The notes under the pieces: model-generated
Told to the model about the DNA's origin: nothing
The model's input: the letters and a program-made list of their open reading frames with translations, nothing else
The model's database searches: none
Shown here: positions 32,645 to 41,387 of the stretch, in pieces
Layout of the letters: each line of letters starts with the position of its first letter
How positions within the stretch are numbered: position 1 is the stretch's first letter
Position numbers and translations under genes: made by a program
Source: JACPJP01 sp964436645
GTDB taxonomy: Archaea > Nanobdellota > Nanobdellia > Woesearchaeales > GW2011-AR4
Length of the DNA: 64,000 bases
NCBI GenBank assembly: GCA_964436645.1
Contig: CAYTDO010000003.1
Coordinates: 7,964 to 71,963 of the forward strand
Direction of reading: 5' to 3'

Positions 32645-33805
32645 TTATCTTATTTTACCCTTAACCCATTTTTTTATCCTATCCATTCCCTGTTCAATAT
32701 CCTTCATAGAGGCTGCATAGCTCAATCTAATATAGCCCTCTAATCCAAATGCTGTTCCTGGAACGACAGCAACCAAGGCCTCATCTAAAAGTTTGGCAGA
32801 AAAATCCATGGAACTCATTTCTGTTCCATTAATATCCGGGAATGCATAGAAGGCTCCTTCCGGCTCGCTGCACTTAATTCCAGGAATTTCATTAAGCCTC
32901 TTATGCATGAATTTCCTTCTTTGGTCGAATGCTTTTATCATCTCTTTAATGCTATTCTGGGGGCCTTTTATTGCTTCCAGGGCAGCCATCTGAGAAATAT
33001 TGGATACATTGCCGGATGCGTGGCTCTGGAAATTTTCCATCGCTTTTATCACTTCCCTGCTTGCGCCGCAGTAGCCTACTCTCCATCCAGTCATTGCATA
33101 AGTCTTTGAAAAAGAGTTGGCAGTTATTGTAAGATTTTTTATTTTGTTGTTGAGCGAGGCTATGCTTACTCTTTCCTTATTTCCATATGTAAAATGCTCG
33201 TAAACTTCATCAGATACTACATAAAAATTATGCTCTACAGCCAGCTTTGCAATCTTTTCCACTTCTTTTCTTTCAACTATTGCGCCGCTCGGGTTGCTTG
33301 GGCTGTTCAGGATAAGCATTTTTGTTTTAGAGGTTATCTTTTTTTTGACATCTTCTGCTGTAAGCCTAAAGGTTTCATCAGTCTTGCAAAAAATCGGCTT
33401 TGCGCCTGCCAGCTTGACCATTTCCCCAAAGCTAACCCAGTAAGGTACTGGAAGTATTGCTTCATCTCCATCATTAAGTATGCTTGCTGCAATATTATAG
33501 AGGCCGTGCTTTCCGCCGGAGCTTACCATAACTTCAGAAGAATCGTAGTTTATCTTGTTATAGTATTGAAATTTTTTTGCTATCGCTTCCCTTAGCTCCG
33601 GAATGCCGCCAACAGGGGTGTATCTTGTGATATTGTTGTCTATTGCTTTCTTTGCAGCATCCTTGATGTTTTGAGGAGTGTTAAAGTCCGGCTCTCCAGC
33701 TCCAAAATTCAGAACGTCCTTGCCCTCTTTCTTAAGCTGCTTTGCCTTGGAATCAATTGCCAAAGTAGCGCTCGGGGTTATATTTTTAACTCTGCCGGAT
33801 ACCAA
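32645..33805 (-). CDS. Aspartate/aromatic aminotransferase (class I, PLP)
   Basis: PLP-dependent transaminase, probably oxaloacetate plus glutamate to aspartate. Motifs are GAGEPDFNTP (about 37-46), LNSPSNPSGA (about 166-175, Asn contact to the cofactor), VVSDEVYEHF (Asp to the pyridine N) and SFSKTYAMTGWRVGY, where the Lys forms the Schiff base. Length 386 is typical of AspC subgroup Igamma. The start is TTG and lies 20 bp inside the 3' end of the AK6 gene, so the genes are translationally coupled. Pairing with PEP carboxylase supports aspartate as product. Confidence 0.93.
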   Translation of the reverse strand: MVSGRVKNITPSATLAIDSKAKQLKKEGKDVLNFGAGEPDFNTPQNIKDAAKKAIDNNITRYTPVGGIPELREAIAKKFQYYNKINYDSSEVMVSSGGKHGLYNIAASILNDGDEAILPVPYWVSFGEMVKLAGAKPIFCKTDETFRLTAEDVKKKITSKTKMLILNSPSNPSGAIVERKEVEKIAKLAVEHNFYVVSDEVYEHFTYGNKERVSIASLNNKIKNLTITANSFSKTYAMTGWRVGYCGASREVIKAMENFQSHASGNVSNISQMAALEAIKGPQNSIKEMIKAFDQRRKFMHKRLNEIPGIKCSEPEGAFYAFPDINGTEMSSMDFSAKLLDEALVAVVPGTAFGLEGYIRLSYAASMKDIEQGMDRIKKWVKGKIR

Positions 33806-34352
33806 TCAAACCACCAACTTTCTCTGATATTTTGCTTATATCAATGCCTTTTGTTGTATCAACAATTAAAAGAATATGCTTGTTTTCCTTTGCCTCATTT
33901 AAGCAGATATCAAATATCTCAGCATCGAGATTTTCCCTTATTTTATCCTTCCTGTATTTTTTCTTTTTTAATCTTTTTTGCAGGATTTTCAGATTGCACT
34001 TTGCAACGATGCATAGATCTGCGTATTTTTTTGGAAGGTAATGAGATAGGTGGGAGTCTATTATTATTCCGTCAGGTTTTTTTGTTTTTAGGTTATTTTT
34101 TGCCGATTTTTTTGAAGTTTTAATATTGCTGGAGTTTTTATTGTAATTGCTTATTTCTTTAATTATTGCTTTGTTTAGTTTTTTTGTGTCTATAATTTTC
34201 GTTTCTCTTTTTTTATCGTAACCTTCAGAAAGATTATATTTTTTAATCATTAGGTTAACATCCAAATAATGAAGATTGAGGGATTGGGCTAATCTTTTAG
34301 ACAAAGTTGTTTTGCCGGTTCCAGGGGTCCCCGTTACTATGATTGTTTTCAT
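33786..34352 (-). CDS. AK6/Fap7-type adenylate kinase
   Basis: P-loop NMP kinase and ribosome-maturation ATPase, in eukaryotes and archaea linked to small-subunit rRNA processing. Walker A is GTPGTGKTT (residues 7-15), and DVNLMIKKYNL (about 31-41) is the usual AK6 region binding AMP. The Walker B-like stretch is GIIIDSHLSHYLP (about 95-107), with RKDKIRENLDAEIFDIC near the end, matching the conserved ENxxAEI motif. A Lys/Ser/Asn-rich insert (about 72-90) is longer than usual. It starts the transcript that continues into the aminotransferase and PEP carboxylase. Confidence 0.9.
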   Translation of the reverse strand: MKTIIVTGTPGTGKTTLSKRLAQSLNLHYLDVNLMIKKYNLSEGYDKKRETKIIDTKKLNKAIIKEISNYNKNSSNIKTSKKSAKNNLKTKKPDGIIIDSHLSHYLPKKYADLCIVAKCNLKILQKRLKKKKYRKDKIRENLDAEIFDICLNEAKENKHILLIVDTTKGIDISKISEKVGGLIGIRQS

Positions 34353-34451
34353 TGAAGCATAATAAGCATTTATTTATGGATTTTTAAAGGTGTCCATTTT
34401 ATTTACTCAAAACAAAAATATTTTTAAATAAAATAAGATTAATTCCGGAAG

Positions 34452-34853
34452 ATGCAGGAAGTAATTTCTATAACAACCTCAAAAAAACAGGAAATGATAG
34501 ATATAACTAATAAGGTTTATTCTATAGTTAAAAAATCAAAAATCAGGGAAGGAGTATGCAACATCTTTGTCATGCACACCAGCGCAGCAATAATTATAAA
34601 TGAGAACTATGACCCAAACATATGCCTTGATATAATAGATGCACTGAATGGCATGGTGCCTAAACTGGAATGGAGGCATAACAAGGTTGATGGGAATGCT
34701 GAGGCGCATATAAAGGCGGCAATATTAGGGCCGCATGAGATAATACCCTTAAAAGACGGCAAGATGCAGCTGGGAAAATGGCAAAGCCCGATGCTGGTGG
34801 AGCTTGACGGCCCAAGGAAAAGAGAGATTATTATACAAATAACAGGTGATTGA
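34452..34853 (+). CDS. YjbQ/UPF0047 family protein
   Basis: A 133-residue beta-rich protein of the YjbQ family, a homotrimer; some members show weak thiamine-phosphate synthase activity, but the physiological role is not settled. Conserved family stretches are FVMHTSAAIIINENYDP (about 40-56), WRHNKVDGNAEAHIKAAILGP (about 77-97) and GKWQSPMLVELDGPR (about 112-126). The conserved His residues of the putative metal site are present. Its stop is directly followed by the ATG of the MBF1 gene, so both are on one transcript. A TTTTTAAATA promoter lies about 30 bp before the ATG. Confidence 0.93.
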   Translation: MQEVISITTSKKQEMIDITNKVYSIVKKSKIREGVCNIFVMHTSAAIIINENYDPNICLDIIDALNGMVPKLEWRHNKVDGNAEAHIKAAILGPHEIIPLKDGKMQLGKWQSPMLVELDGPRKREIIIQITGD

Positions 34854-35312
34854 ATGATATGCGACATGTGCAGCGCCAAAGGGAGATTGTATAAGGTTAA
34901 AGTAGAGGGCGCTGAGCTGACTTTATGCAAGGATTGCAGCAAATTTGGGGAAGTTATCGGGCAGGTGCAGCAGGAAAGCGAGAGTTTCAATAAAAAGCAA
35001 AAAACAATAATCAATGAAGGCCCGGAATTAATAGAGATACTATCCGAGGATTACGCTGACAAAATAAAGAAGAAAAGAGAAAGCCTAGGGCTTAGCCAGA
35101 AAGATTTTGCAGAAAAGCTCAATGAGAAAGAGTCCATTATCCAAAAACTTGAGAACTGGCATCTTGAGCCTTCTATAGATCTTGCAAAGAAAATAGAAAA
35201 GTCACTTGGACTAAAAATTTTGGAGCAGTATGAAGAAAAGCATGAGAAGCAGAACAATAAAGGGAGTATGGGCACCTTTACAATAGGAGATTTCATAAAA
35301 ATCAAGAAGTGA
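34854..35312 (+). CDS. Multiprotein bridging factor MBF1-like regulator
   Basis: Archaeal MBF1: an N-terminal zinc ribbon (CDMCSAKG at 3-10 and CKDCSKFG around residue 26) followed by a flexible linker and a Cro/C1-type HTH (KIKKKRESLGLSQKDFAEKLNEKES, about 62-86). Eukaryotic MBF1 bridges TBP and activators; archaeal MBF1 also associates with the small ribosomal subunit. Length 152 fits. The start directly follows the yjbQ stop. The last 11 bp overlap the convergent glycosyltransferase gene end. Confidence 0.93.
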   Translation: MICDMCSAKGRLYKVKVEGAELTLCKDCSKFGEVIGQVQQESESFNKKQKTIINEGPELIEILSEDYADKIKKKRESLGLSQKDFAEKLNEKESIIQKLENWHLEPSIDLAKKIEKSLGLKILEQYEEKHEKQNNKGSMGTFTIGDFIKIKK

Positions 35313-36693
35313 AGATGCTATATTCGCAATTGCCTTCTTTCTCGCTTAACTCTGGCTTAAAATTTTTTGATAAAAAATCCTTAAATTCCTCATGCTCCAT
35401 TGCGCATGCCCCTTCATAAGGCGGGCATGGCAGCAGGTCGCAGCTATTTATCAGCACATATTTTGCCTTGGTTATTTTTCCATTTAAATCCCGAATCTTA
35501 TCAGCATTATACAGCGGATAATAGATGATCTCATCTGCTTTTGAGTCGCCATAAGCTATAAATGATGGATTTGAAATCCACAGGCCATCCTTGATATTTT
35601 GATTTTCCATGAATTTGTAGAATGGATCCAGTTTATCATCATATTTATCCAGCCTTAGCTGCGGAGCTATGCTTAAAATTCCGATAATCAATATTAAAAA
35701 AAGCGCAATTTTCCTGTATTTTCCAAAATACCCAGAAAACTTGACAATCCCATAGCCAGCCATTATTGAAAGCAAAGGCAAAATAAATATCAGAAACCTC
35801 ATTTCCTTGTGGGGTGTAAAAATATGAGGGATAAATCCGGATAAGAATATTAAAGGGATAAGGGCTTGCATTTTTTTTTTGCTCCTAAAAATTAATATCA
35901 TCCCCAGAATGGAGAATATTGACAAGATATTTTCCTTTGCCAGGCCTATAAAATAAAATCTAAATGGCTGATTAAATGCCCATCCTGTAAATTTAGCCAT
36001 CCATGCCTGCAATAAAAATGGGTAGAACGGGTTTTTGTAAAGTATAATGTTTAATATTAAAAATGGCAGCACTGGAATTAAAAAAAATAATAATGAGGCT
36101 ACCAGCTGGTTTTTTGCGGCTTTCTTCTTATATGTTAAGTAAATAAAAAAAATGTACATTGGAGCTATAAGAAATATCTGGAAAAACCTTGCCATGAAAG
36201 CTAATCCTAAAATCAAGCCTCCAAGGTTATATTTTTCATTTATAAAAAAATACATGCCAAGCATGATAAAAAATGTTGATGGTATTTCTGTGAATAGTAT
36301 ATTATTGAAAAGAAAAAATGTCGGAAAAAACATAAGCAAAAAAGATGAGACTATAGCTGTTTTTTTTCCAAATAATTTAGCTGCGATAGAATAAGTTAAT
36401 ATTACAATGCCAATCCAAAATAATAAAACTGATAATTTACCGAAAAAAATTGCGTCCAATCCTATTTTCCAGAAAAATCCCAAAATCAATGGCCAGGCTA
36501 AAGGCCTGGAAGCCTCGTACAATCCGGATTGCCCGGAGGAGTAAATGTATTTCCCCATGCCAAGATAAACAGAAGAATCCCACCATAAATCTGCATCAGC
36601 ATTAAGATTATAGGCAAAAGAAAGGATAAAAAGGATTAATATTCCTATTATAGCCCCATGTTCTTTCAGTGATTTTGTTGTTAGACTATTCAT
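35302..36693 (-). CDS. Membrane glycosyltransferase (GT39/ArnT-like)
   Basis: Polytopic enzyme transferring a sugar from a lipid-phosphate donor. The first extracellular loop has the acidic catalytic region DADLWWDSSVYLGMGKYI (about 32-49), the place of the family Asp. About 10-11 hydrophobic segments follow, with HKEMRFLIFILPLLSIMAGYG near residue 300. The C-terminal soluble part contains paired Cys (CDLLPCPPYEGAC). The stop overlaps MBF1 by 11 bp, and the start overlaps the upstream GT2 gene by 8 bp. The acceptor is unknown, probably a surface protein or glycan. Confidence 0.85.
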   Translation of the reverse strand: MNSLTTKSLKEHGAIIGILILFILSFAYNLNADADLWWDSSVYLGMGKYIYSSGQSGLYEASRPLAWPLILGFFWKIGLDAIFFGKLSVLLFWIGIVILTYSIAAKLFGKKTAIVSSFLLMFFPTFFLFNNILFTEIPSTFFIMLGMYFFINEKYNLGGLILGLAFMARFFQIFLIAPMYIFFIYLTYKKKAAKNQLVASLLFFLIPVLPFLILNIILYKNPFYPFLLQAWMAKFTGWAFNQPFRFYFIGLAKENILSIFSILGMILIFRSKKKMQALIPLIFLSGFIPHIFTPHKEMRFLIFILPLLSIMAGYGIVKFSGYFGKYRKIALFLILIIGILSIAPQLRLDKYDDKLDPFYKFMENQNIKDGLWISNPSFIAYGDSKADEIIYYPLYNADKIRDLNGKITKAKYVLINSCDLLPCPPYEGACAMEHEEFKDFLSKNFKPELSEKEGNCEYSIFTS

Positions 36694-37942
36694 TCTTCTT
36701 CCAAATATTGTATTGGCTTTTCCTAAAATAATCCGGCAGCATAAGAATGTAAATTGCCATTATAAGGAGCCAAAAGGGGAACATGAAGCAAATAGGTATT
36801 ATATGCCATAAGTCAATTTTCCTATCAAATTTTATTATTGCCATTATAAATAACGGGTAGGATAGCAGAGTTGCTGTTATTCCTGTTATTGTTGCTGCTG
36901 TAAGGGGAGTTGCTCCGCTTATTACGCTGGCAGTCCATTTTATAAAGCCTATAATTGAGAGCCAGTCGAAGAAGAATCTCAGCATGTCAAAGCTAAAATA
37001 AATTGATTTGGATGCAAAATAAGTTATGTAACCGGAAACTATCTGGTATATTGTAAAAGACCCCAAAATAACTGCTTGTATATAGGAAAACAAAAACAAT
37101 GGCAAAGTGTAGAGGTCAATAATTTTGTTATTGAGCTGCAGGTGTTTCCTGAAGATTTTTAAAATTCCTCTTGCAAATCTTGCGCGCTGCCTCAAAAATC
37201 CCCTTATATCGGAAGGCATGTTTGTTTCTGCCACTGCTTTTTCTGAAAAACCTATCTTATAGCCTTTTCTTATCAGCCTTATAGCAACATCAATATCCTC
37301 AGAAAATCCCTGGACGCTAAAACCGCGAGCTTCGATAAGCTCTTTTTTTCTGTATATGCTTAATGGGCCAGGGGTCACAATGTTTGCATTTATTTTTGAG
37401 AGAAGCAATCTCATCAATGAGTTATAAAGCTGCTCAATATGCACCCACATGCATATGAATTTTTTCCTGTTCTTTACTTTTATAACTCCGGTTGCAGCCG
37501 CTATATTTTCGCGCTCAACTTCTTCCTTCAGTTCATTCAATGCATTCTTGTGGATTATACTATCTCCGTCAACCACTGCAATAAGGTCTCCTTTTGAAAT
37601 CAATAATGCTTTGTTTAAAGAAGAGGCTTTTCCGGAATGAACCGTTTTAATTAGCTCAATATTTGGCTTGTATCTTAATGCAATTTCGTAAGTCTTGTCT
37701 TTACTGCCATCATCGACAACAATTATTTGCCTGTCTCCATTGAAATCTGCATTTAAAACTGATTCTATTGCATCCGCAATATATTTTTCCTCATTGTGGG
37801 CTGGTATTATTATGGTTATACTTGAGAATTCATGCTCTTTTGCTGGCTTTTTTATTTTTATAAATATTAGGGCATAGTAGGAAATTATAGTTATTAAAAA
37901 TATGAAAGTAATCAAAGCCGGCAGATATTCTAAAAGAGCCAT
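36686..37942 (-). CDS. Membrane-bound family 2 glycosyltransferase
   Basis: Processive-type GT2 enzyme with an N-terminal anchor, a cytoplasmic GT-A domain and C-terminal membrane helices. Visible elements: IIIPAHNEEKYI (about 47-58), VVDDGS (about 75-80), VVDGDS as the DxD motif (about 123-128), FSEDIDVAIRL as the ED acceptor-base region (about 218-228), and a degenerate QxxRW (RQRARFARG, about 253-261), resembling N-acetylglucosaminyltransferases such as PgaC. It probably polymerises or extends a surface glycan. It overlaps the downstream GT39-like gene by 8 bp. Confidence 0.88.
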   Translation of the reverse strand: MALLEYLPALITFIFLITIISYYALIFIKIKKPAKEHEFSSITIIIPAHNEEKYIADAIESVLNADFNGDRQIIVVDDGSKDKTYEIALRYKPNIELIKTVHSGKASSLNKALLISKGDLIAVVDGDSIIHKNALNELKEEVERENIAAATGVIKVKNRKKFICMWVHIEQLYNSLMRLLLSKINANIVTPGPLSIYRKKELIEARGFSVQGFSEDIDVAIRLIRKGYKIGFSEKAVAETNMPSDIRGFLRQRARFARGILKIFRKHLQLNNKIIDLYTLPLFLFSYIQAVILGSFTIYQIVSGYITYFASKSIYFSFDMLRFFFDWLSIIGFIKWTASVISGATPLTAATITGITATLLSYPLFIMAIIKFDRKIDLWHIIPICFMFPFWLLIMAIYILMLPDYFRKSQYNIWKKNE

Positions 37943-38024
37943 TTAAATCATAGTAGGGATATGGGTTAGAATTCTTATATATTGCGGTTAAATTTAGAAA
38001 ATTAAAATATTTATCAAAAACTAT

Positions 38025-38132
38025 AGGAAATAACTTCAATATTTGTATGTCAAAATATTTGTAAAGTTATTTCCTAATAAGCAAATCACTCATTAAGGAT
38101 GGGGCAAAATTTCTATTATTAAAGTGATTTGC
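38025..38132. repeat. Two consecutive inverted repeats between GT2 genes
   Basis: The first stem is AGGAAATAACTT (38025-38036) with AAGTTATTTCCT (38064-38075), 12 perfect pairs, with an inner AATATTT/AAATATT extension. The second pairs GCAAATCACT (38081-38090) with AGTGATTTGC (38123-38132), the right arm lying in the 3' end of the next gene. They could end one transcript or stabilise RNA between the two glycosyltransferase genes. Confidence 0.6.
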
Positions 38133-39375
38133 TATAAACAAGCTTTGAATTTGCCTGTTTCGGGGTGCAGAACCAGGAGAGCTGCTGCTTGGAAGCTGCC
38201 TTAAAGAATGCTATGCTGTTCGCAACAGCAAGGACAAGCCCTATTGTAAGAGATGTAAGGATTAAGTAAGGCAATTCCTTGAGCAGCCTATTTTTGTAAA
38301 AAGTCATTGTTCCGATAACAAGAAAACCGGCTGTGAGAGAGAATCTTACTGCCATGTCCACTAAATCGCTGAAGCTAAAAAGCTTAGGATCTCCTAAAAA
38401 CCAGCCGCTGAAGCCAGCTATCGTCATGATAAAGACAAAAGGAGCAATTATATTCCCCAAAGTGATATAGAGGATCATCACTCTTTGCTTAAAGGTAATG
38501 CCTTTCTTGAGGAGTATCTTAAATGCGTTGTCGAAAAAAACACGGGCATTGCCATAACACCATCTCATCTGCTGTTTTATGAAGCTTTCAAAAGTAGCAG
38601 GAACTTCGCTTGGAGTCTCAAAATTAAGATAAACGGTCTTATATCCCTTAAGCAGCAGATTAACTGTCAAATCCGAGTCTTCTGTCAAACTATTAAGGTT
38701 CCATCCACCTACTTTCTCAAATGCTGATTTTCTTATTGCCCCGGCAGTTCCGCAGAAAAATACGCAGTTTATCCTATTATTAATAGGCATGATAATTGTA
38801 TGGTAAATCATCAAAAGGTAGGAAGCGCTCCTTGTTATTAAATTTGAGTCTTTATTGTAAAAGCCCTGCCTTGTCTGGACAATAGCGACTTTTGGATCAG
38901 AAAAAGGCTTTATGACTTTAGCCAGGAAATCTTTTTGAGGCATCCAGTCAGAATCAAATATCACAATAAATTCCCCTTTGGCATGCTTCATGCTGTTTTT
39001 CAATGCCCCTGCCTTGAAACCTTGCCTATGGCCTCTATGAACATATTTTACAAATCCTGGATTTTGTTCGGCAAATTTTGCTAATATATGCTGTGTTTCA
39101 ATATGAGTGCTGTCATCTGCAATAATTATCTTATACTTATCCTTAGGATAATCGAAGTCAATGCAGTGCCTTATGCATCTCTCTGCAATAGGATCATTGT
39201 ATGTAGGTATCTGAACTGTTATAAATGGAAGCTTTTTAAGCTCTTTGAATTCTTTCTTCTCTTGTTTATACAACAGGAGATTAAGGAGGGCAAGCATCAT
39301 AAATAGGACCGAGAAAAAAACTATGGGAAGTAAAGTAAGGTTATAAACAAATAATGCGATGTCTTGCGGTGCCAT
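38119..39375 (-). CDS. Cellulose-synthase-like family 2 glycosyltransferase
   Basis: Processive GT2 of the BcsA/CelA type. The cytoplasmic domain has VQIPTYNDP (about 52-60), IIADDST (about 84-90), FKAGALKNSM (about 119-128), VIFDSDW as DxD (about 138-144), TEDSDLTVNLL as TED motif (about 230-240), and QQMRWCYG as QxxRW (about 270-277). Three to four membrane segments follow. No PilZ domain is present. It makes a beta-linked glycan or glycolipid, product unknown. The gene starts 3 bp from the stop of the membrane-anchored DsbA-like gene, so it belongs to the same operon. Confidence 0.9.
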   Translation of the reverse strand: MAPQDIALFVYNLTLLPIVFFSVLFMMLALLNLLLYKQEKKEFKELKKLPFITVQIPTYNDPIAERCIRHCIDFDYPKDKYKIIIADDSTHIETQHILAKFAEQNPGFVKYVHRGHRQGFKAGALKNSMKHAKGEFIVIFDSDWMPQKDFLAKVIKPFSDPKVAIVQTRQGFYNKDSNLITRSASYLLMIYHTIIMPINNRINCVFFCGTAGAIRKSAFEKVGGWNLNSLTEDSDLTVNLLLKGYKTVYLNFETPSEVPATFESFIKQQMRWCYGNARVFFDNAFKILLKKGITFKQRVMILYITLGNIIAPFVFIMTIAGFSGWFLGDPKLFSFSDLVDMAVRFSLTAGFLVIGTMTFYKNRLLKELPYLILTSLTIGLVLAVANSIAFFKAASKQQLSWFCTPKQANSKLVYSKSL

Positions 39376-39377
39376 TT

Positions 39378-40088
39378 TTAGTTCCCTATTTTTATTTCAC
39401 TCTGCCTTATTGCCTGCTGGAATTCTGCATAAGGCCGGACGCCATCCAGGATTATGTTTTCTCTTCCCGACAAGCCTATATAAAATCTCTGGTTTATGCC
39501 GACAATGCCCAATCCTTCAATCTCCAGCGCATTTTTGTATAAAGTGTCTAGGATTTCAGTCCCATACATGCATTCGTTGTAGCTGCCAACATCTATCTGG
39601 TAATTTTCGAGCATTTTTCTTATTGTTATGTCGTTTGACAGCATTTCGAAATATATGGAGTAGTATTCTTCGCTTTTAAGTGTTTTGATGCATTCCAGCA
39701 TCATTGCATCCTCAAAGTTGCCATTCCTTTCCACTATATCCTGAAAAGTTATGTAAGGCTTGTGGTAAAACTTAAGCAAGCCCTGACCAATATAATCCTT
39801 ATCCAACAACGGAAAAATATCCTGCACAAAACTCCCTGAGGCCTTAGAGCTTGCATCTGTAAAGGCTATGAGGGTTATGCCTGCTTTTTCATTCCCATAA
39901 ACTGGGCCTTCCATGCCGGGGTTTGAGGTCAAAAAAAACCTGGAAGCATAGGCTGCATCTTTAATGTGTTCTTTAAGAGTATCCCTATTATGCTGCATCC
40001 TGTAAAAAACAAAGCTGAAGGCCATCAGTAAGGAGATAATTAAAATTGTATAGAATATCATGATTTTTTTATGGTTTATCTTTTTCAT
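39378..40088 (-). CDS. Membrane-anchored DsbA-like protein without active-site cysteines
   Basis: Residues 10-30 form an N-terminal anchor; the rest would be outside. The fold resembles DsbA/thioredoxin: GNEKAGITLIAFTDASSKASGSFVQDIFPLL corresponds to the strand and helix that normally contain C-P-x-C, here S-K-A-S. A helical insertion follows, and a late GLGIVGINQRFYIGLSGR replaces the usual GVxGTPxF cis-Pro region (GINQ instead of GTPT). It is therefore probably not a disulfide oxidase but a binding or chaperone version. The start overlaps by 4 bp the upstream gene, which keeps a CxxC. Confidence 0.75.
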   Translation of the reverse strand: MKKINHKKIMIFYTILIISLLMAFSFVFYRMQHNRDTLKEHIKDAAYASRFFLTSNPGMEGPVYGNEKAGITLIAFTDASSKASGSFVQDIFPLLDKDYIGQGLLKFYHKPYITFQDIVERNGNFEDAMMLECIKTLKSEEYYSIYFEMLSNDITIRKMLENYQIDVGSYNECMYGTEILDTLYKNALEIEGLGIVGINQRFYIGLSGRENIILDGVRPYAEFQQAIRQSEIKIGN

Positions 40089-40831
40089 TTTTTAGAAATT
40101 GCAGTATTTGAAGCTTTAAGCAGCTCGTCAGAAGTAAAAAGTCTTCCCTGCATGACCCGGTCATTGATTATTATTGCTGGTGTCGAGTTGATATTGTAGT
40201 ATTTCTTGAGATTCTCGACTATCGGCTCTTTCATGTAAAAATCTATTGGAAACATTATCATTTCCCTACCCTGCTGCTTGATTTTGTTCCCTAAAATGTC
40301 CAACTGCTCGCCTTGACTGATGCACTCTTCGCAATCGGCAGAATAGAAATACAATCCGTGAACAATGTCCATCTGGCATTGCTGGTATTGGTTCCTTGCA
40401 AGTATCCACGTCCTTATAGAGACATGAGCATATTCTTTCTTAAGGAGAATGTAGTTAGGGGAGAGCTTATTGTATTTCTCATACTCCTCAATCCTGTATG
40501 GAAGCTTGCTCCAGTAATAGCTAAGCTGGGAGAAAAGCTCATTTAACGATATTTTTGAGAAATTGCACATTTGGCCCTTGCTTAAGGTTTCGATAAAAGT
40601 CTGCTCAAGCTGCATATTTTTAAGGTTGCCGTCCAGGAAATCTATGTAGTTCTGGAGCAGCTCAAGGTCTTTTGATGTTTCTGTCTTGAAGTCAAATATG
40701 TCTTTTGAGGTTGATTCCTTTACAACCTTATTAGCATAAAGCCCGCTGAATACACCTGCAAAGTACAGGATTATGGAGATAAGTATTGCAAAAAATATGA
40801 TATATTTTCTTTTTGGGCTTTGCTCGGTCAT
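40085..40831 (-). CDS. Membrane-anchored thioredoxin-fold protein with CEEC
   Basis: N-terminal anchor (IIFFAILISIILYFAGVFSGLY, about 11-32), a helical extracellular region with two further Cys (QMCNF and QQCQM), then a thioredoxin-like domain from about residue 160: GLYFYSADCEECISQGEQLDIL carries the redox CxxC, and NSTPAIIINDRVMQG the cis-Pro loop. It fits an extracellular thiol oxidoreductase acting on exported proteins. It overlaps both neighbours by 4 bp, a tight operon with the Cys-less DsbA-like gene and the Yip1-like gene. Confidence 0.8.
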   Translation of the reverse strand: MTEQSPKRKYIIFFAILISIILYFAGVFSGLYANKVVKESTSKDIFDFKTETSKDLELLQNYIDFLDGNLKNMQLEQTFIETLSKGQMCNFSKISLNELFSQLSYYWSKLPYRIEEYEKYNKLSPNYILLKKEYAHVSIRTWILARNQYQQCQMDIVHGLYFYSADCEECISQGEQLDILGNKIKQQGREMIMFPIDFYMKEPIVENLKKYYNINSTPAIIINDRVMQGRLFTSDELLKASNTAISKK

Positions 40832-41337
40832 TCTCTCCTCTCTATTGAGTCCTTATCTATTTGGGCGTATTTATGTGTTTTTATTCCTGTAAACAGCAAA
40901 AACATGCTCCATACAGACAATGGCAGGGGGTTTACCAAAACCCAGCCAAAAAGCAGCATGGGGGCCAAGGAATAGAATGATATTTTCAGCAATGAAGTGT
41001 ACTTTATTTTTCTTAGGAATATTTTCAAGATAAGGCTTGCAAAGAATAATAAAAAAGTGCCTGCAAATAGGTAAAGGAATATTAAGGATGTTGATTTTCC
41101 TATTGAATAGTTTATCATCCTAAAGTATTGGATACTGATATTTACAGATATATCGAGATAGAGGGCTTGCAATAATGAGAATATAAAATTAAAAACACCG
41201 GCAAGCAAAGCTGCTGCAATTAATAGGTACATGTAATCTGCTATCACTGATTCAAAGCTTCTCTTATTTAAAGCTTCGAACTCCCGCTTAGGATTCAATA
41301 ACAGATTTAATGATTTTTTAATTGGCTCTTTAAACAT
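40828..41337 (-). CDS. Yip1-like multispanning membrane protein
   Basis: A 169-residue protein starting with a short cytoplasmic part (FKEPIKKSLNLLLNPKREFEALN) that matches the Yip1 family opening, where a membrane protein begins with the P-x-x-x-F-x-x-L stretch, then about four hydrophobic segments (about 33-60, 80-105, 110-130, 135-155). The Yip1 fold is used in eukaryotic vesicle transport; in archaea the role is unknown. It lies between the glycosyltransferase at 41.4-42.7 kb and the thioredoxin-fold genes on the same strand. Confidence 0.7.
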   Translation of the reverse strand: MFKEPIKKSLNLLLNPKREFEALNKRSFESVIADYMYLLIAAALLAGVFNFIFSLLQALYLDISVNISIQYFRMINYSIGKSTSLIFLYLFAGTFLLFFASLILKIFLRKIKYTSLLKISFYSLAPMLLFGWVLVNPLPLSVWSMFLLFTGIKTHKYAQIDKDSIERRE

Positions 41338-41387
41338 GTATTAGAGTTATTGAATTCCTTATTTAAATGATGGGGTTTTGAGGGGGT

